49,218 bases of DNA from Microcaldota archaeon (lineage in GTDB: Archaea > Micrarchaeota > Micrarchaeia > Anstonellales > Bilamarchaeaceae). This document shows, one piece after another, positions 32,692-41,485 of the stretch. The stretch's first letter is position 1; each line of letters begins with the position of its first letter. The translations under genes were made by a program, and so were the position numbers. The notes below the pieces were generated by a model. It was not told where the DNA came from. It worked only from the letters and a program-made list of their open reading frames with translations, and made no database searches. The stretch lies in assembly GCA_016212505.1 (NCBI GenBank), contig JACRGB010000005.1:1-49218 (forward strand), written 5' to 3'.

Positions 32692-33930
32692 TCACTCGTC
32701 TTGTGTTTCGCCCATTTTTGCAAATTCTATCGGTTGCCGAGTGAAAACATTGGTATTTGACGGAACATTTTTGTTAACTACAATTCCGGAGTGGATCCAG
32801 CAATTAGTACCGATGAATTTGCCTGGCATGGTGCAGGAAAGGACGCCGAACTTGGTATTATCACCAACAAAAACACCTAATTTTTTCCGTCCGGTATTTA
32901 CCCATCCTTTCTCTGTGAGAACCGGAATTTCTTTTCCGTCAAACCGGTAATTCGCAATCTGCGTTCCTGAACCGAAATTAACATTTGATCCGATCACACT
33001 ATCGCCAATATAGGTAAGGTGCTTTGCATGAACATTATCGAATAGAATGCTGCTTTTTACTGTTGTACCTGAACCAATTGCACAATTTTTCCCTATTGAA
33101 TTACATCCCCGAAGATAGGCATTTGGCCCAATTACGGTATTTTCACCAATATATGCATAGCCCTCAACATAACTATTGATTATTTTGGCACCTTTTTCCA
33201 TGATCACTTTACCATCAATTGTAGAATTTTCAATATGTTCATGAAGAGTATCCATTTTGGAAAGTAAAAATTCATTAGCATCAAATAGATCCCAGGGATA
33301 GCCGATATCTTTCCAGTAACCATTGACAACTACGGCGCTCGCGCCAACAAAAATATCAACAACTTCGTATTCTCCCCGCGGTGACTTTTTGATCTTTTTT
33401 ATTTCATCGAACATGGTTGGTTCCATACAATAAACAGAAATATTTGCAAGATCGGATTTGGGTTTCTTGGATTTTTCTTCGAAAGAAGTTATTTTCCCGC
33501 TTGAAACACTTGCAGTTCCATAGTCTTGGGGATTTTTGACTTTTTTTAGTGCGAGGGTGGTTTTTCCTTTATGGCCATCAATAACGCTTTTGATGGTTCC
33601 AGCTTCCAAAACGCTGTCGCCAGCCAGGACAAGAAATGTTTCTTTCACGTATTTTTCAGCGCAAATTAATGCCGCGCCAGTGCCATTATCTTTTCCTTGC
33701 TCAACAAAAGTTATTTTTAGTCCAAGATCGGTTTTTGAAAAGTATTCAATTATCTGGTCTTTGAGGTGCCGAACTACAATTATCGCTTCCTTTATGCCTG
33801 CTTTCTTTGCCTCAGCGAGCAGATGATAGAGTATGGGTTTGCCTGCTACCTGCAAAAGTACCTTTGGGCGGGTTTCGGTAAATGGCCGAAGACGGATCCC
33901 GTCTCCTGCTGCTAGTATTACTGCTTTCAT
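32692..33930 (-). CDS. Bifunctional sugar-1-phosphate nucleotidylyltransferase/acetyltransferase-like
   Basis: 412 residues. N-terminal nucleotidyltransferase domain with MKAVILAAGDGIRLRPFT and TRPKVLLQVAGKP (signature G-x-G-x-R...K), then LAGDS and GEYEVVDI. From about residue 240 a left-handed beta-helix made of hexapeptide repeats (IGENTVIGPNAYLRG, SIGKNCAIGSGT) and a terminal acetyltransferase-like region. It resembles archaeal GlmU-type enzymes making UDP-GlcNAc or dTDP/UDP-glucose for glycans; substrate not determinable. It follows the PEP-domain gene by 47 nt in the same direction. Confidence 0.85.
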   Translation of the reverse strand: MKAVILAAGDGIRLRPFTETRPKVLLQVAGKPILYHLLAEAKKAGIKEAIIVVRHLKDQIIEYFSKTDLGLKITFVEQGKDNGTGAALICAEKYVKETFLVLAGDSVLEAGTIKSVIDGHKGKTTLALKKVKNPQDYGTASVSSGKITSFEEKSKKPKSDLANISVYCMEPTMFDEIKKIKKSPRGEYEVVDIFVGASAVVVNGYWKDIGYPWDLFDANEFLLSKMDTLHEHIENSTIDGKVIMEKGAKIINSYVEGYAYIGENTVIGPNAYLRGCNSIGKNCAIGSGTTVKSSILFDNVHAKHLTYIGDSVIGSNVNFGSGTQIANYRFDGKEIPVLTEKGWVNTGRKKLGVFVGDNTKFGVLSCTMPGKFIGTNCWIHSGIVVNKNVPSNTNVFTRQPIEFAKMGETQDE

Positions 33931-33977
33931 GAATTTAATATGTTAAGAGCGCGTTTTAAGATTTTGCTTTTGGCCTT

Positions 33978-35426
33978 TTATCCTTTAATTTTTCTTACAA
34001 GCCCCAGTTCGCCGTCAACTTCAAGCAAATCTCCGGTTTTGAAGATTTTGGTTGCTAATTTTGTCCCCACAATGCATGGAATCCCAAACTCCCTTGAAAT
34101 GACTGCTGCATGGCAGAGTATCCCGCCTTCATTTGTTACAATTGCTGCAGCTTTCTTTATTGCAGTAACAAAGTCTGGAGTAGTCATTGAAGTTATGAGG
34201 ATTTCGCCCGCCTTGAGGTTCTTTGCTTCAGATACGCTCATGGTAACATGGGCCCGGCCCCTTACAAAGCCCTTATTAGCAATCATTCCGCTTACTTCGA
34301 GAACTTCATCCGTATGAACCAAAGAATGGAAAATTTCCTTTTCTTTTTTGATGGACCACTCGCCAACTCCATCCTCAAGTTTGCCGGTTTTTGAATTGAA
34401 ATAGAAAAGGCAGCGTTTCATCCTTTCCCTAGCAAGATTCTTATCAAAACTCCCCCAAAGAACGAGCGGAATTTCCCTTGCCAAGGTGTATTTCATTTCC
34501 TTTAAGGAATAATTTTTGCGCCGGCCGATTTCGCCCAGTATTTCATCAAGATAATGCAGCATACGCATGGTGTATTCCTTGCGGTAATCCTGGTAGAATG
34601 CAAAATAGTCCAGCAGATGAATTAGGTTTTTATTATACGCGCTAAGGTTTAGCTTTTTTATAAGATCGGCTTTCTTGCTCGCAGTTTCGGTCAGCTCATT
34701 TTTCATTTTCTGTATCTGCCCGGCCGGATCGGGATATTTTAGCAAAGCCAGATCGAGCTCTTTTTCAAAGAAGTTTTCGTCAAGTATTTCTGTGCTAAAG
34801 TAGTTATTGTGAGTCCAGTAGTATTTTTTAGCATGGGCAGCAAGTAAAGAAGAAACGTCCTTGCCTTCTTTTTTGGCAACTGCTATTTTTAGCAGGTCAA
34901 AGAGTTCTCTTTTGCTGAAAGATTCCACTGTCGTAGTAGTAAGTAAGGCAAAAAAGTTGTTTTTATCTGCTTGCGGAACTTCGGAAAGGAACTCCATTAT
35001 GAGTTTTTCACCCATATAGCCAACTGGTTCAACCAAACCGCCTGGGACAAACCAGCTTATCCACTTCTGGTGGAGTTCTTCATAAAATTCGAGAAGTTTT
35101 TGGTCATTCACCTGCGATAGGTTGGTTTGGCCAAATTTTGAAAACATGCTTTCAAGGCCACTAGCCTCTGAACTTATCTCTTTTGCAAGTTCCTGCTGTT
35201 TTTCTGGTTCGACAAATAGGTCAATGCAGTATTTGCCATAATCAACTAGTTCATCCAGAGGGTCGTACCAGCCGATAATATTCCCACTGTAGATCATAAT
35301 TGCGGTTGGCCAAGACCTTCCATAAGCCTTTTTTATCGGCTCCATCCAGGCTTCCATGCACATTAAGATCGGATGGACTGTCGCTTCCCTTTCCCATTCA
35401 AACCAGTGATCGCCTTTAGTTTTCAT
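33978..35426 (-). CDS. Protein with C-terminal PEP-utilising phosphohistidine domain
   Basis: 482 residues; strong ribosome site AAGGAGGG before ATG 35426. The last about 85 residues are the swivelling phosphohistidine domain of PEP synthase/PPDK enzymes: ILITSMTTPDFV, then NEGGILCHAAVISREFGIPCIVGT with catalytic His439. Position 438 is Cys where Thr or Ser is usual. The first 380 residues do not show the ATP-grasp domain of PEP synthase; they are mostly helical. It is therefore a stand-alone swivelling-domain protein of unknown reaction, in an operon with an HD hydrolase and the sugar nucleotidyltransferase. Confidence 0.7.
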   Translation of the reverse strand: MKTKGDHWFEWEREATVHPILMCMEAWMEPIKKAYGRSWPTAIMIYSGNIIGWYDPLDELVDYGKYCIDLFVEPEKQQELAKEISSEASGLESMFSKFGQTNLSQVNDQKLLEFYEELHQKWISWFVPGGLVEPVGYMGEKLIMEFLSEVPQADKNNFFALLTTTTVESFSKRELFDLLKIAVAKKEGKDVSSLLAAHAKKYYWTHNNYFSTEILDENFFEKELDLALLKYPDPAGQIQKMKNELTETASKKADLIKKLNLSAYNKNLIHLLDYFAFYQDYRKEYTMRMLHYLDEILGEIGRRKNYSLKEMKYTLAREIPLVLWGSFDKNLARERMKRCLFYFNSKTGKLEDGVGEWSIKKEKEIFHSLVHTDEVLEVSGMIANKGFVRGRAHVTMSVSEAKNLKAGEILITSMTTPDFVTAIKKAAAIVTNEGGILCHAAVISREFGIPCIVGTKLATKIFKTGDLLEVDGELGLVRKIKG

Positions 35427-35438
35427 AGTTATCCCTCC

Positions 35439-36011
35439 TTAGTCGCCTAGAACTTTTATTCTTTCTGAAAAACAGGTTTTAACCGGCAAGCCGGCTTCTT
35501 CCCTTATCTTTATTATTCTCTTATAGTAGTGCTTGAGGACAGATGGGTCCTTGTAGTCATACACCTTATCCCCATAGAAAAAGCAGTCAAAACAATCCGC
35601 ATCTTTTATGAGTTCGACAAATGGGTCGCTGCTATATAAGTGCTTGTCGCTGTGGTTCCCGATCCCATCGCAGATTTGTTTAATTTCACCATTTGAAAAT
35701 TGGCCGCTCTGCTCGAGCATCGGCTTTGCTATTTGGGCTCCAAGCCTTGCATGATTATCATAAGTTCCATTAACAATTACATGGACATCGTGCAATCCCG
35801 CTGCAACTACTGCAAGTTCTTCATTCAAGTTTCTCTTCTGCGCAAGCAGCCTTGCAAGCTGGATGACTCCGGAACTGTGTTTAAGTTCCCATTGGATCGA
35901 GCTTTCGCGCTTTTCATTTGGAATTTTTGAATTGAGCAATTCATTTACTATCCAGGCCTGTATTTTTTCTGACCGGTTCAATCCGTTTCCGATAAAATGA
36001 TGGTATCCCAT
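35439..36011 (-). CDS. HD-domain phosphohydrolase
   Basis: 190 residues with metal ligands H45, H74-D75 (GLHDVH), H87 (NHARLGAQIA), H120 (GNHSDKH) and D137 (IKDADCFDC). HD enzymes hydrolyse nucleotides or other phosphate esters. It is the first gene of a three-gene minus-strand operon ending with the sugar nucleotidyltransferase, with 12 nt to the next gene. Its promoter is shared with the divergent TrmB-family gene. Confidence 0.8.
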   Translation of the reverse strand: MGYHHFIGNGLNRSEKIQAWIVNELLNSKIPNEKRESSIQWELKHSSGVIQLARLLAQKRNLNEELAVVAAGLHDVHVIVNGTYDNHARLGAQIAKPMLEQSGQFSNGEIKQICDGIGNHSDKHLYSSDPFVELIKDADCFDCFFYGDKVYDYKDPSVLKHYYKRIIKIREEAGLPVKTCFSERIKVLGD

Positions 36012-36047
36012 AAGCAGTATGCTGCAGCAGACAGATATATTAAATTG

Positions 36048-36067
36048 CTACTACTATTTGGTAGTAG
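36048..36067. promoter_or_regulatory. TrmB-type operator in divergent promoter
   Basis: CTACTAC-TATTTG-GTAGTAG is a perfect 7-bp dyad. It contains TACT...AGTA, similar to the TACT-N-AGTA motif reported for haloarchaeal TrmB. It lies next to the minus-strand TATA box (AATTTAATATA, about 36035-36046) and 12 nt before the plus-strand TrmB-family ATG. Confidence 0.5.
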
Positions 36068-36079
36068 TATGTTGATCAT

Positions 36080-36838
36080 ATGAACCTTGAAATACTCCGG
36101 AAATTAGGGTTGGATAAATACGAGATAAAAACGTACCTGACACTTCTGGAGATAGGAAGGACCACAACAGGTGCTTTAGTAAAGAAAACAGGAATCCCAT
36201 CTTCGAAAATTTATCACATCCTAGGCACCTTGATAGAGAAGGGATTAGTTGGTTATATTACCGAGGGAAAAGTGAAAAAATTCAATGCCAACCAGCCCAG
36301 CGTACTTAGGCATCTGCTGGATCTGCAGGAAGCAGAACTAGTAAAACTCAAGGTTGAACTCGAAGAAATAATGCCATCATTAGAAGCAGAGTTCGGCTCG
36401 GAAAAAAGTGAGTATAATGTAGAGCTGCTTGAAGGGTTGCGCGGGATCAAAAGTTTTTATGATTTTGCACTTGAGAATACTCCAAAAGGGGGTAAGATGT
36501 TCACAATAGGATACCCGCTCCTTGCAAGCAACCTGTTGAATGCATATTTTCGGGATTTTCATAAAAAATTAGCAAAAAGTGGGCTAAAGACACGGGTACT
36601 TTATGATTATGACACCTGGTTTGCTAAGAAACGCGAGCCCAGGCCGCACGTGGAGCAAAGGTATTTGCCAAAAGGGATCCGTACGCCGGCTTTCATGAAT
36701 ATTTTTCAGGAATATGTTGGCATAATGGTGGTGACAGAAAAGCAAAAGCTCTGCATACTTATCAAAAACAAGGAAGTTGCGGAAAGTTATTTTCAGTATT
36801 TCGACTTGTTATGGAAATTAGGCAAAAAGACTGAGTAA
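36080..36838 (+). CDS. TrmB-family transcription regulator
   Basis: 252 residues. N-terminal TrmB winged helix (LRKLGLDKYEIKTYLTLLEIG, TGIPSSKIYHILGTLIEKGLV), a short coiled coil at about 78-100, then a C-terminal ligand-binding domain (TIGYPLLASN, RVLYDYDTWFAKK). TrmB proteins sense sugars and control sugar uptake and metabolism. Here it is divergent from the HD/PEP-domain/sugar-nucleotidyltransferase operon and separated by a TACT-AGTA dyad. Control of that operon is inferred. Confidence 0.85.
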   Translation: MNLEILRKLGLDKYEIKTYLTLLEIGRTTTGALVKKTGIPSSKIYHILGTLIEKGLVGYITEGKVKKFNANQPSVLRHLLDLQEAELVKLKVELEEIMPSLEAEFGSEKSEYNVELLEGLRGIKSFYDFALENTPKGGKMFTIGYPLLASNLLNAYFRDFHKKLAKSGLKTRVLYDYDTWFAKKREPRPHVEQRYLPKGIRTPAFMNIFQEYVGIMVVTEKQKLCILIKNKEVAESYFQYFDLLWKLGKKTE

Positions 36839-36905
36839 AGGCAAGGTAATTGCTGTTGATAAGGGCTGGGATAATTTTTTAAGCAAATCTATATGTATAA
36901 CTAAT

Positions 36906-37949
36906 ATGATTGATAGGAAAAAGATAGAAGATATAGTAGATGGTTACGGCAAGGACTTTAAGATAGCTACAATTTGTTCTCATTCTTCATTGCAGATTTT
37001 CAAGGGTGCACGTGAGGAAGGAATCAAAACTATCGGAATCGTGCAAAAAGGAAAAAGGAAACTTTACGAATCCTTTCCACTTGGAAGACCGGACGAATTT
37101 ATTGAAATCGACAACTATAAGGACATAGACACCAAAAAACTCCGGGAAAAGAATGCCATACTTATTCCACACGGATCTTTTGTCGAGTATGTTGGAGAGA
37201 AGTTTGATGATCTAGCAGTTCCTGTTTATGGAAACCGCCGGAGCGTCATGTGGGAGAGAAGCCGGGAAAAAATGTTCCAGTGGATAAAAAAAGCCGGCAT
37301 AAAAACTCCGCGAACTTATAAGCCAGATGAAATTGACGGGCCAGTGATGGTAAAATTTCCCGGTGCAAAGGGCGGACGAGGATACTTGATAGTACGTTCA
37401 GAGGAAGAATTCCACGAAAAGGTCAGTGAAAAGGACTACATGATCCAGGAATTTCTTATTGGGGTTCGGGCTTATCCGCATTATTTTTTCAGCCCATTTG
37501 GAAAAACAGGCTATAAAACAAAAAACGGAACTATCGAACTGCTTGGAGTGGATAGGCGAGTTGAAAGCAGCGCAGATGAAATTGCACGCGCAGTTTCAAT
37601 TGGAATGAGCCCGCAGATGGCGTTTACGGTTATTGGAAACGAACCTCTTGTATTGAGGGAATCGCTTCTTTCGGAGTATATGGAGATCGGACAACGAATA
37701 AGCGATACTTCATTTGATTTGTTTGGCGGACTGATTGGACCATATTGCGTTGAAACAATAATTAACGAAGAATTGGAAATTTATGCGTTTGAAATATCGG
37801 CAAGGATCGTTGCCGGGACAAATGTTTATCCTGATGGTTCTCCTTATTCATTGTATTATTACAAAGAGCCAATGAGCGCCGGAAGAAGAATAGCTAGAGA
37901 GTTAAAGAATGCGGCAAAGATGAAAAAGTTGAAAGAGATCGTTTACTAG
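36906..37949 (+). CDS. purP: FAICAR synthetase (formate-phosphoribosylaminoimidazolecarboxamide ligase)
   Basis: 347 residues matching the archaeal PurP ATP-grasp family: IATICSHSSLQIFKGAR at the N-terminus (substrate pocket), VMVKFPGAKGGRGY near 148, YMIQEFLIG and the metal-binding FEISARIVAGTN. It converts AICAR plus formate and ATP to FAICAR in purine synthesis, independent of folate. Its stop abuts the uppS start. Length is normal. Confidence 0.9.
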   Translation: MIDRKKIEDIVDGYGKDFKIATICSHSSLQIFKGAREEGIKTIGIVQKGKRKLYESFPLGRPDEFIEIDNYKDIDTKKLREKNAILIPHGSFVEYVGEKFDDLAVPVYGNRRSVMWERSREKMFQWIKKAGIKTPRTYKPDEIDGPVMVKFPGAKGGRGYLIVRSEEEFHEKVSEKDYMIQEFLIGVRAYPHYFFSPFGKTGYKTKNGTIELLGVDRRVESSADEIARAVSIGMSPQMAFTVIGNEPLVLRESLLSEYMEIGQRISDTSFDLFGGLIGPYCVETIINEELEIYAFEISARIVAGTNVYPDGSPYSLYYYKEPMSAGRRIARELKNAAKMKKLKEIVY

Positions 37950-38642
37950 GTGCTAATTTTGACTTTGCCTCAACATATTGCGATAATACCCGACGGAAAC
38001 CGCAGGTGGAGCGAAAAGCATGGGCTTAGCAAACAAGAAGGTTATGCCAAAGGCATCAATCACATAGGCGACGTACTAAAATGGTGCAAGGAAAAAAATA
38101 TCAAAATGCTCAGCATGTGGGGATTTTCCACGGATAATTTCAAACGGGATAGCGCAGAAGTAGGCGGCTTGTTTGAATTATTCAAGCAGAATTTGAAAAA
38201 GGCTATTGAAAGCGATGAGAAGAACAAACATGAATTGCGGGTTAGATTCTTTGGTAGGATACATTTATTTCCGAGAGAAATACAAGAAATGATAAAAAAA
38301 GCAGAAGAACTAAGCAGTAAGAATACCAAACACCAATTGAATTTCCTACTGGCATATGGAGGAAGGGAAGAACTTGTTGATGCAGTAAATTCCATCATCA
38401 AGCAGGGTGTAAAGGAAGCTGATGAGCAAACGATTTCTGATAATGTCTATACCCATGGACTACCAGATCCGGATTTGGTAATAAGAACTTCTGGCGAGCA
38501 AAGGCTTTCTGGTTTAATGCCATGGCAAACCTGCTACAGCGAATTCTATTTTTCCAAAAAACTATGGCCTGATTTTGGAAAAGCGGATTTTGAAAAGGCA
38601 CTTAAAGAGTATTCAAGAAGAAAGAGACGTTATGGAAAATAA
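37950..38642 (+). CDS. uppS: cis-prenyltransferase (undecaprenyl/dolichyl diphosphate synthase family)
   Basis: 230 residues with all family regions: HIAIIPDGNRRW, WGFSTDNFKRD, VRFFGR, LNFLLAYGGREELVDA, DLVIRTSGEQRLSG and the closing YSEFYFSKKLWPDF. It makes long-chain cis-polyprenyl diphosphate, the lipid carrier for N-glycosylation in archaea. Start GTG 37950 abuts the purP stop; ATGs further in would remove region I. The last 11 nt overlap the UbiA gene. Confidence 0.9.
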   Translation: MLILTLPQHIAIIPDGNRRWSEKHGLSKQEGYAKGINHIGDVLKWCKEKNIKMLSMWGFSTDNFKRDSAEVGGLFELFKQNLKKAIESDEKNKHELRVRFFGRIHLFPREIQEMIKKAEELSSKNTKHQLNFLLAYGGREELVDAVNSIIKQGVKEADEQTISDNVYTHGLPDPDLVIRTSGEQRLSGLMPWQTCYSEFYFSKKLWPDFGKADFEKALKEYSRRKRRYGK

Positions 38643-39513
38643 TTTGTTTAGCTTAATAAAAAAAGTGCTAATAATAAGCAGGCCAGTAGCCTGGGTTCCG
38701 ATAACCCTTTCTTATCTGCTTGGGATATTCGTAAGTAGCGGGACAATTACGGCATTTAGCATTGGAGAGGCCATACTTCTTTCATTTCCGTTTTGTTTCT
38801 ATACTTATGGGATAAACGATATTTACGATAGTGAAACAGATAAAACAAATACACGAAAGAAAAACCCGCTCTGGGGCCAGCTACTTGAGCAAAAAGACAT
38901 AAGTTGGGTAAGAACTCTTGCAATCGTTTTTGCAGCAGTAATATTGTTGGTTGCGATTTCGAGCCAGAATATTACCCATATTTTAGCAACTTTGATTTTG
39001 CTGGTTTTTGTTTATGTTTATTCAGCACCTCCAATTCGACTAAAATCGAGGCCGCTGCTCGATTCACTCTCAAACTCAATATACGCACTTGGTCCATTTG
39101 CAATCGGATATTCGCTTAGTGGGGGATTCGGATTCTTAAGGCCGGATTTTGTTTTATTTGCACTAGCATTTTCAGGAATACACGCACTTGGAACAATAGC
39201 AGATATGATCGAGGATAAAAAAGCAAAAATAACTACTTTTGCACTCGCTTTAGGGCCAAGAATTGCAGCAGTATTTGCTGCACTCACATTTATCGCAAGC
39301 ATTCCATTTGCATTTTCAGTTATGAAAAGCGCGTCGATAGTTCTTGCGCTTTATGCTGTCCTCTCGCTTTATATTGCGATGATGCCTAATCCGCAAAATG
39401 CAAAAAAAGTTTGGCTCCTCATGCTTGCAATTGCATTTATTTGGGTAATTTATGCAGGAATTGCACTATTTAGTGGATTTGAAAGGATGAATTGGGAGTT
39501 TATTAGGGGCTAA
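38632..39513 (+). CDS. UbiA-family membrane prenyltransferase
   Basis: 293 residues from ATG 38632, which overlaps the uppS stop; an earlier in-frame ATG at 38575 would add a charged segment encoded within uppS and is less likely. Eight or nine membrane helices. First Asp motif NDIYDSETDKTN; second is weaker: DMIEDKKA. It resembles lycopene elongase/chlorophyll-synthase-like members. It transfers a prenyl group to an unknown acceptor. Linkage to uppS suggests polyprenyl-lipid metabolism. Confidence 0.8.
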   Translation: MENNLFSLIKKVLIISRPVAWVPITLSYLLGIFVSSGTITAFSIGEAILLSFPFCFYTYGINDIYDSETDKTNTRKKNPLWGQLLEQKDISWVRTLAIVFAAVILLVAISSQNITHILATLILLVFVYVYSAPPIRLKSRPLLDSLSNSIYALGPFAIGYSLSGGFGFLRPDFVLFALAFSGIHALGTIADMIEDKKAKITTFALALGPRIAAVFAALTFIASIPFAFSVMKSASIVLALYAVLSLYIAMMPNPQNAKKVWLLMLAIAFIWVIYAGIALFSGFERMNWEFIRG

Positions 39514-39764
39514 GGCTTTTCGGGTTTTGATGTTGAAATAGATTTCTTATAACGCTCCATCATGTTTTTTGTCATATCGGCCTGGTCCATTGCAAAGAGT
39601 ATCTTGGAAATTAAATAACAGATGACTACTGGAACTAGAAGGAGCGCCCTTTGGGTTAGATCATCATTAATGACCATGAGCGCGATAAAAAAGAACATTG
39701 CAAGGGCTACAATAAAATGCATTTTCGTAATCAGGCTCTTGATAGCAGAAATAGCTTCAGACAT
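39510..39764 (-). CDS. Small two-helix membrane protein
   Basis: 84 residues with two hydrophobic segments (about 16-33 and 38-55) joined by NDDLTQRA and flanked by charged ends, the tail being Lys/Ser-rich. No family recognised. It is convergent with the UbiA gene and overlaps it by 4 nt. Confidence 0.55.
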   Translation of the reverse strand: MSEAISAIKSLITKMHFIVALAMFFFIALMVINDDLTQRALLLVPVVICYLISKILFAMDQADMTKNMMERYKKSISTSKPEKP

Positions 39765-39825
39765 CAGTTTTTCTTGGTCAATTAGGGTTTTTGAATGTTT
39801 TGATTCTAATGGATAGTATTATCAT

Positions 39826-40052
39826 GCCGCGGTAGCTCAGCCTGGGAGAGCACACCTGATTCTGTTAAATATTTCTTAATTAACAGATTCTGTGAAGCTG
39901 AAGTTCTCAGGAAAGGTAGATAACTACCAAGTTTTGATCAAACTTCCTGATGGAAGCATTGCTTCCATGGGCGCAAAGAACGAATCATCGTTCTTTGCCG
40001 TTCCTAAAAGTTTGAAACGGTGGGGTCGCTTGTTCAAATCAGGCCCGCGGCA
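39826..40052 (+). tRNA. tRNA-Phe(GAA), probably with two introns (40 and 113 nt)
   Basis: Ends are clear: acceptor GCCGCGG/CCGCGGC with A73, D-arm GCTC..GAGC, T-arm GCTTG-TTCAAAT-CAGGC. The middle fits if 39857-39896 and about 39904-40016 are introns: the remaining pieces CACC + GCTGAAG + A + CGGTG give stem CACCG/CGGTG and loop CTGAAGA, the standard archaeal Phe loop. The second intron would be at canonical 37/38, the first at 30/31. Both contain perfect hairpins (CTGTTAA/TTAACAG; GGTAG/CTACC; ATGGAAGC/GCTTCCAT). Mature length 74. A single-intron reading gives no U33-containing loop. The bulge-helix-bulge was not verified. Confidence 0.65.
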
Positions 40053-40146
40053 TTTTTATTAATAAAAATGACGCACTTGAAATCGCATTTCAAGGGCGCG
40101 GCAAATTTTCATAAGTTTAAAGTTTCCGGTGTCGAGTTTCGAGTAT
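40053..40146 (+). terminator. T-rich tract and stem-loop after tRNA-Phe
   Basis: ATTTTTATT follows the tRNA directly. CTTGAAAT-CGC-ATTTCAAG (40076-40094) is an 8-bp, 3-nt-loop hairpin followed by GGCGCG, the same form as hairpins at 32617 and in the tRNA-Phe intron. Confidence 0.4.
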
Positions 40147-40653
40147 TCATTTCTCATTAAATCTTGCTATTTGGATATGTGGTGCAGCATACCAAAACCG
40201 CTCGCCATGCCCATGAGGCACAGATAACATAAATTCAGTAACTGCTTCGCCATTTTGATCGGTCAGTGCACCCCGAAATACCCTCAAGTGAACTGGAAAG
40301 GGATCGTCCCGTACATGAAATTCCCTTGAAGAAAATTCGAATATTTCATCCAATGAGACATCCGTTTTTATTCCTCCTTCTATGAATCTACTTACGTGCA
40401 AGCCGCTTTCTTGCAGAACAAATGGAACCGGTTCCCAGATAAATTTTAGCGCATCAATGTAAGCTTTGCTAGGTGGTCCGCTTGGAGTTTCGCCTCCTCG
40501 CCCAGTTCGACCGTCCCTATATCCACGGGCAAGGTCTTCTTGATATAACCTACTAAACTCGTCAAATAGAGGCGGTTTCATTACCTGATGCGCCCTATTC
40601 TGAAAATATCTGTTGAAATTTGGCTCCATTTGCCCAAAATCAATTCGTCTCAT
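40147..40653 (-). CDS. Hypothetical protein, unknown fold
   Basis: 168 residues, soluble, no signal or membrane helix. Contains a Gly/Arg-rich stretch (YRDGRTGRGGETPSGPP) at about 45-61 and a C-terminal SVPHGHGERFWYAAPHI. No family is recognised. A TATA-like element lies upstream. It stands alone between tRNA-Phe and a divergent neighbourhood. Confidence 0.6.
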   Translation of the reverse strand: MRRIDFGQMEPNFNRYFQNRAHQVMKPPLFDEFSRLYQEDLARGYRDGRTGRGGETPSGPPSKAYIDALKFIWEPVPFVLQESGLHVSRFIEGGIKTDVSLDEIFEFSSREFHVRDDPFPVHLRVFRGALTDQNGEAVTEFMLSVPHGHGERFWYAAPHIQIARFNEK

Positions 40654-40716
40654 AGTATAGCTGTGGTATTTTAGATACTAATTTGTTTAGGCGAACATGT
40701 TCGCCTTTGGACAAAA

Positions 40717-41373
40717 TCAGGTTTCTTGAGAAGAATATAGAGTACTTGGAATAAGTTTTTGCTCAGCTTTTGTAAGATGTTTTTGATAAGTAGAAAGGGA
40801 AATTTGCATTAGTTTTGCTAGTTTCCTCAAACCAATTTTTCTTGGAGTTTCATAATAGCCTTCTTCAATGGCTAAATCCAATGCTTGCTTCTGATTCTTG
40901 GTCAGATGAGGCATAAGACGAGGAAAAAACACATTATCTATAGTTTCTTGGACTAACTTAACGAGTTCAACTTTGCCAACTTTTGCCTTTATATTTGCCA
41001 TAAATGTCGTTAGTTCGTCTTTTTCCCAGGATGCAATTTCCCATAGTTCATTTCCAACTTTGGAAATTAAAACAGGTTTTACAAAAATTATTTTTGGAGT
41101 GTAAAATCTGCTTGCCTGGGTTTCGGATATTTCAACAACGAAAATAGTATCTCCTTTTTGTTCCAATTTTATTATTCCTTTTTCTTTTTTGAGATCTTTG
41201 ATAAAGGCAGTAATTGCAATTTTATCTCCACTTGCATGATGGATGGAGGAAGTAGCAACTTTGTTTTTAATTTTGAAAACAGTTAACGGGATAGATTGAA
41301 GATTAACATTGAATTTCTTGCACCGATTAAGAAACATGCAGTCATGAGTAAGTTTGAACTTTGCAATCCACAT
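40717..41373 (-). CDS. Bat-like HTH_10 transcription regulator
   Basis: 218 residues from ATG 41373 (a GTG 6 nt upstream is also in frame). The C-terminus is the archaeal HTH_10 domain: LTKNQKQALDLAIEEGYYETPRKIGLRKLAKLM then SLSTYQKHLTKAEQKLI. The N-terminal about 150 residues begin MWIAKFKLTHDCMFLNRC, a pattern of archaeal relatives of Bat that sense small molecules or redox state. Target genes are unknown. Confidence 0.8.
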   Translation of the reverse strand: MWIAKFKLTHDCMFLNRCKKFNVNLQSIPLTVFKIKNKVATSSIHHASGDKIAITAFIKDLKKEKGIIKLEQKGDTIFVVEISETQASRFYTPKIIFVKPVLISKVGNELWEIASWEKDELTTFMANIKAKVGKVELVKLVQETIDNVFFPRLMPHLTKNQKQALDLAIEEGYYETPRKIGLRKLAKLMQISLSTYQKHLTKAEQKLIPSTLYSSQET

Positions 41374-41485
41374 GAACACTTCTCTTCAGTTGGTCTTTTA
41401 TTTTATCACTTTGAGTTTAGCGACAAACGGAGGTTCTGAATAAAAACTACAAATTATTATAAATTGTTGGCTTTATAATTAAAAC

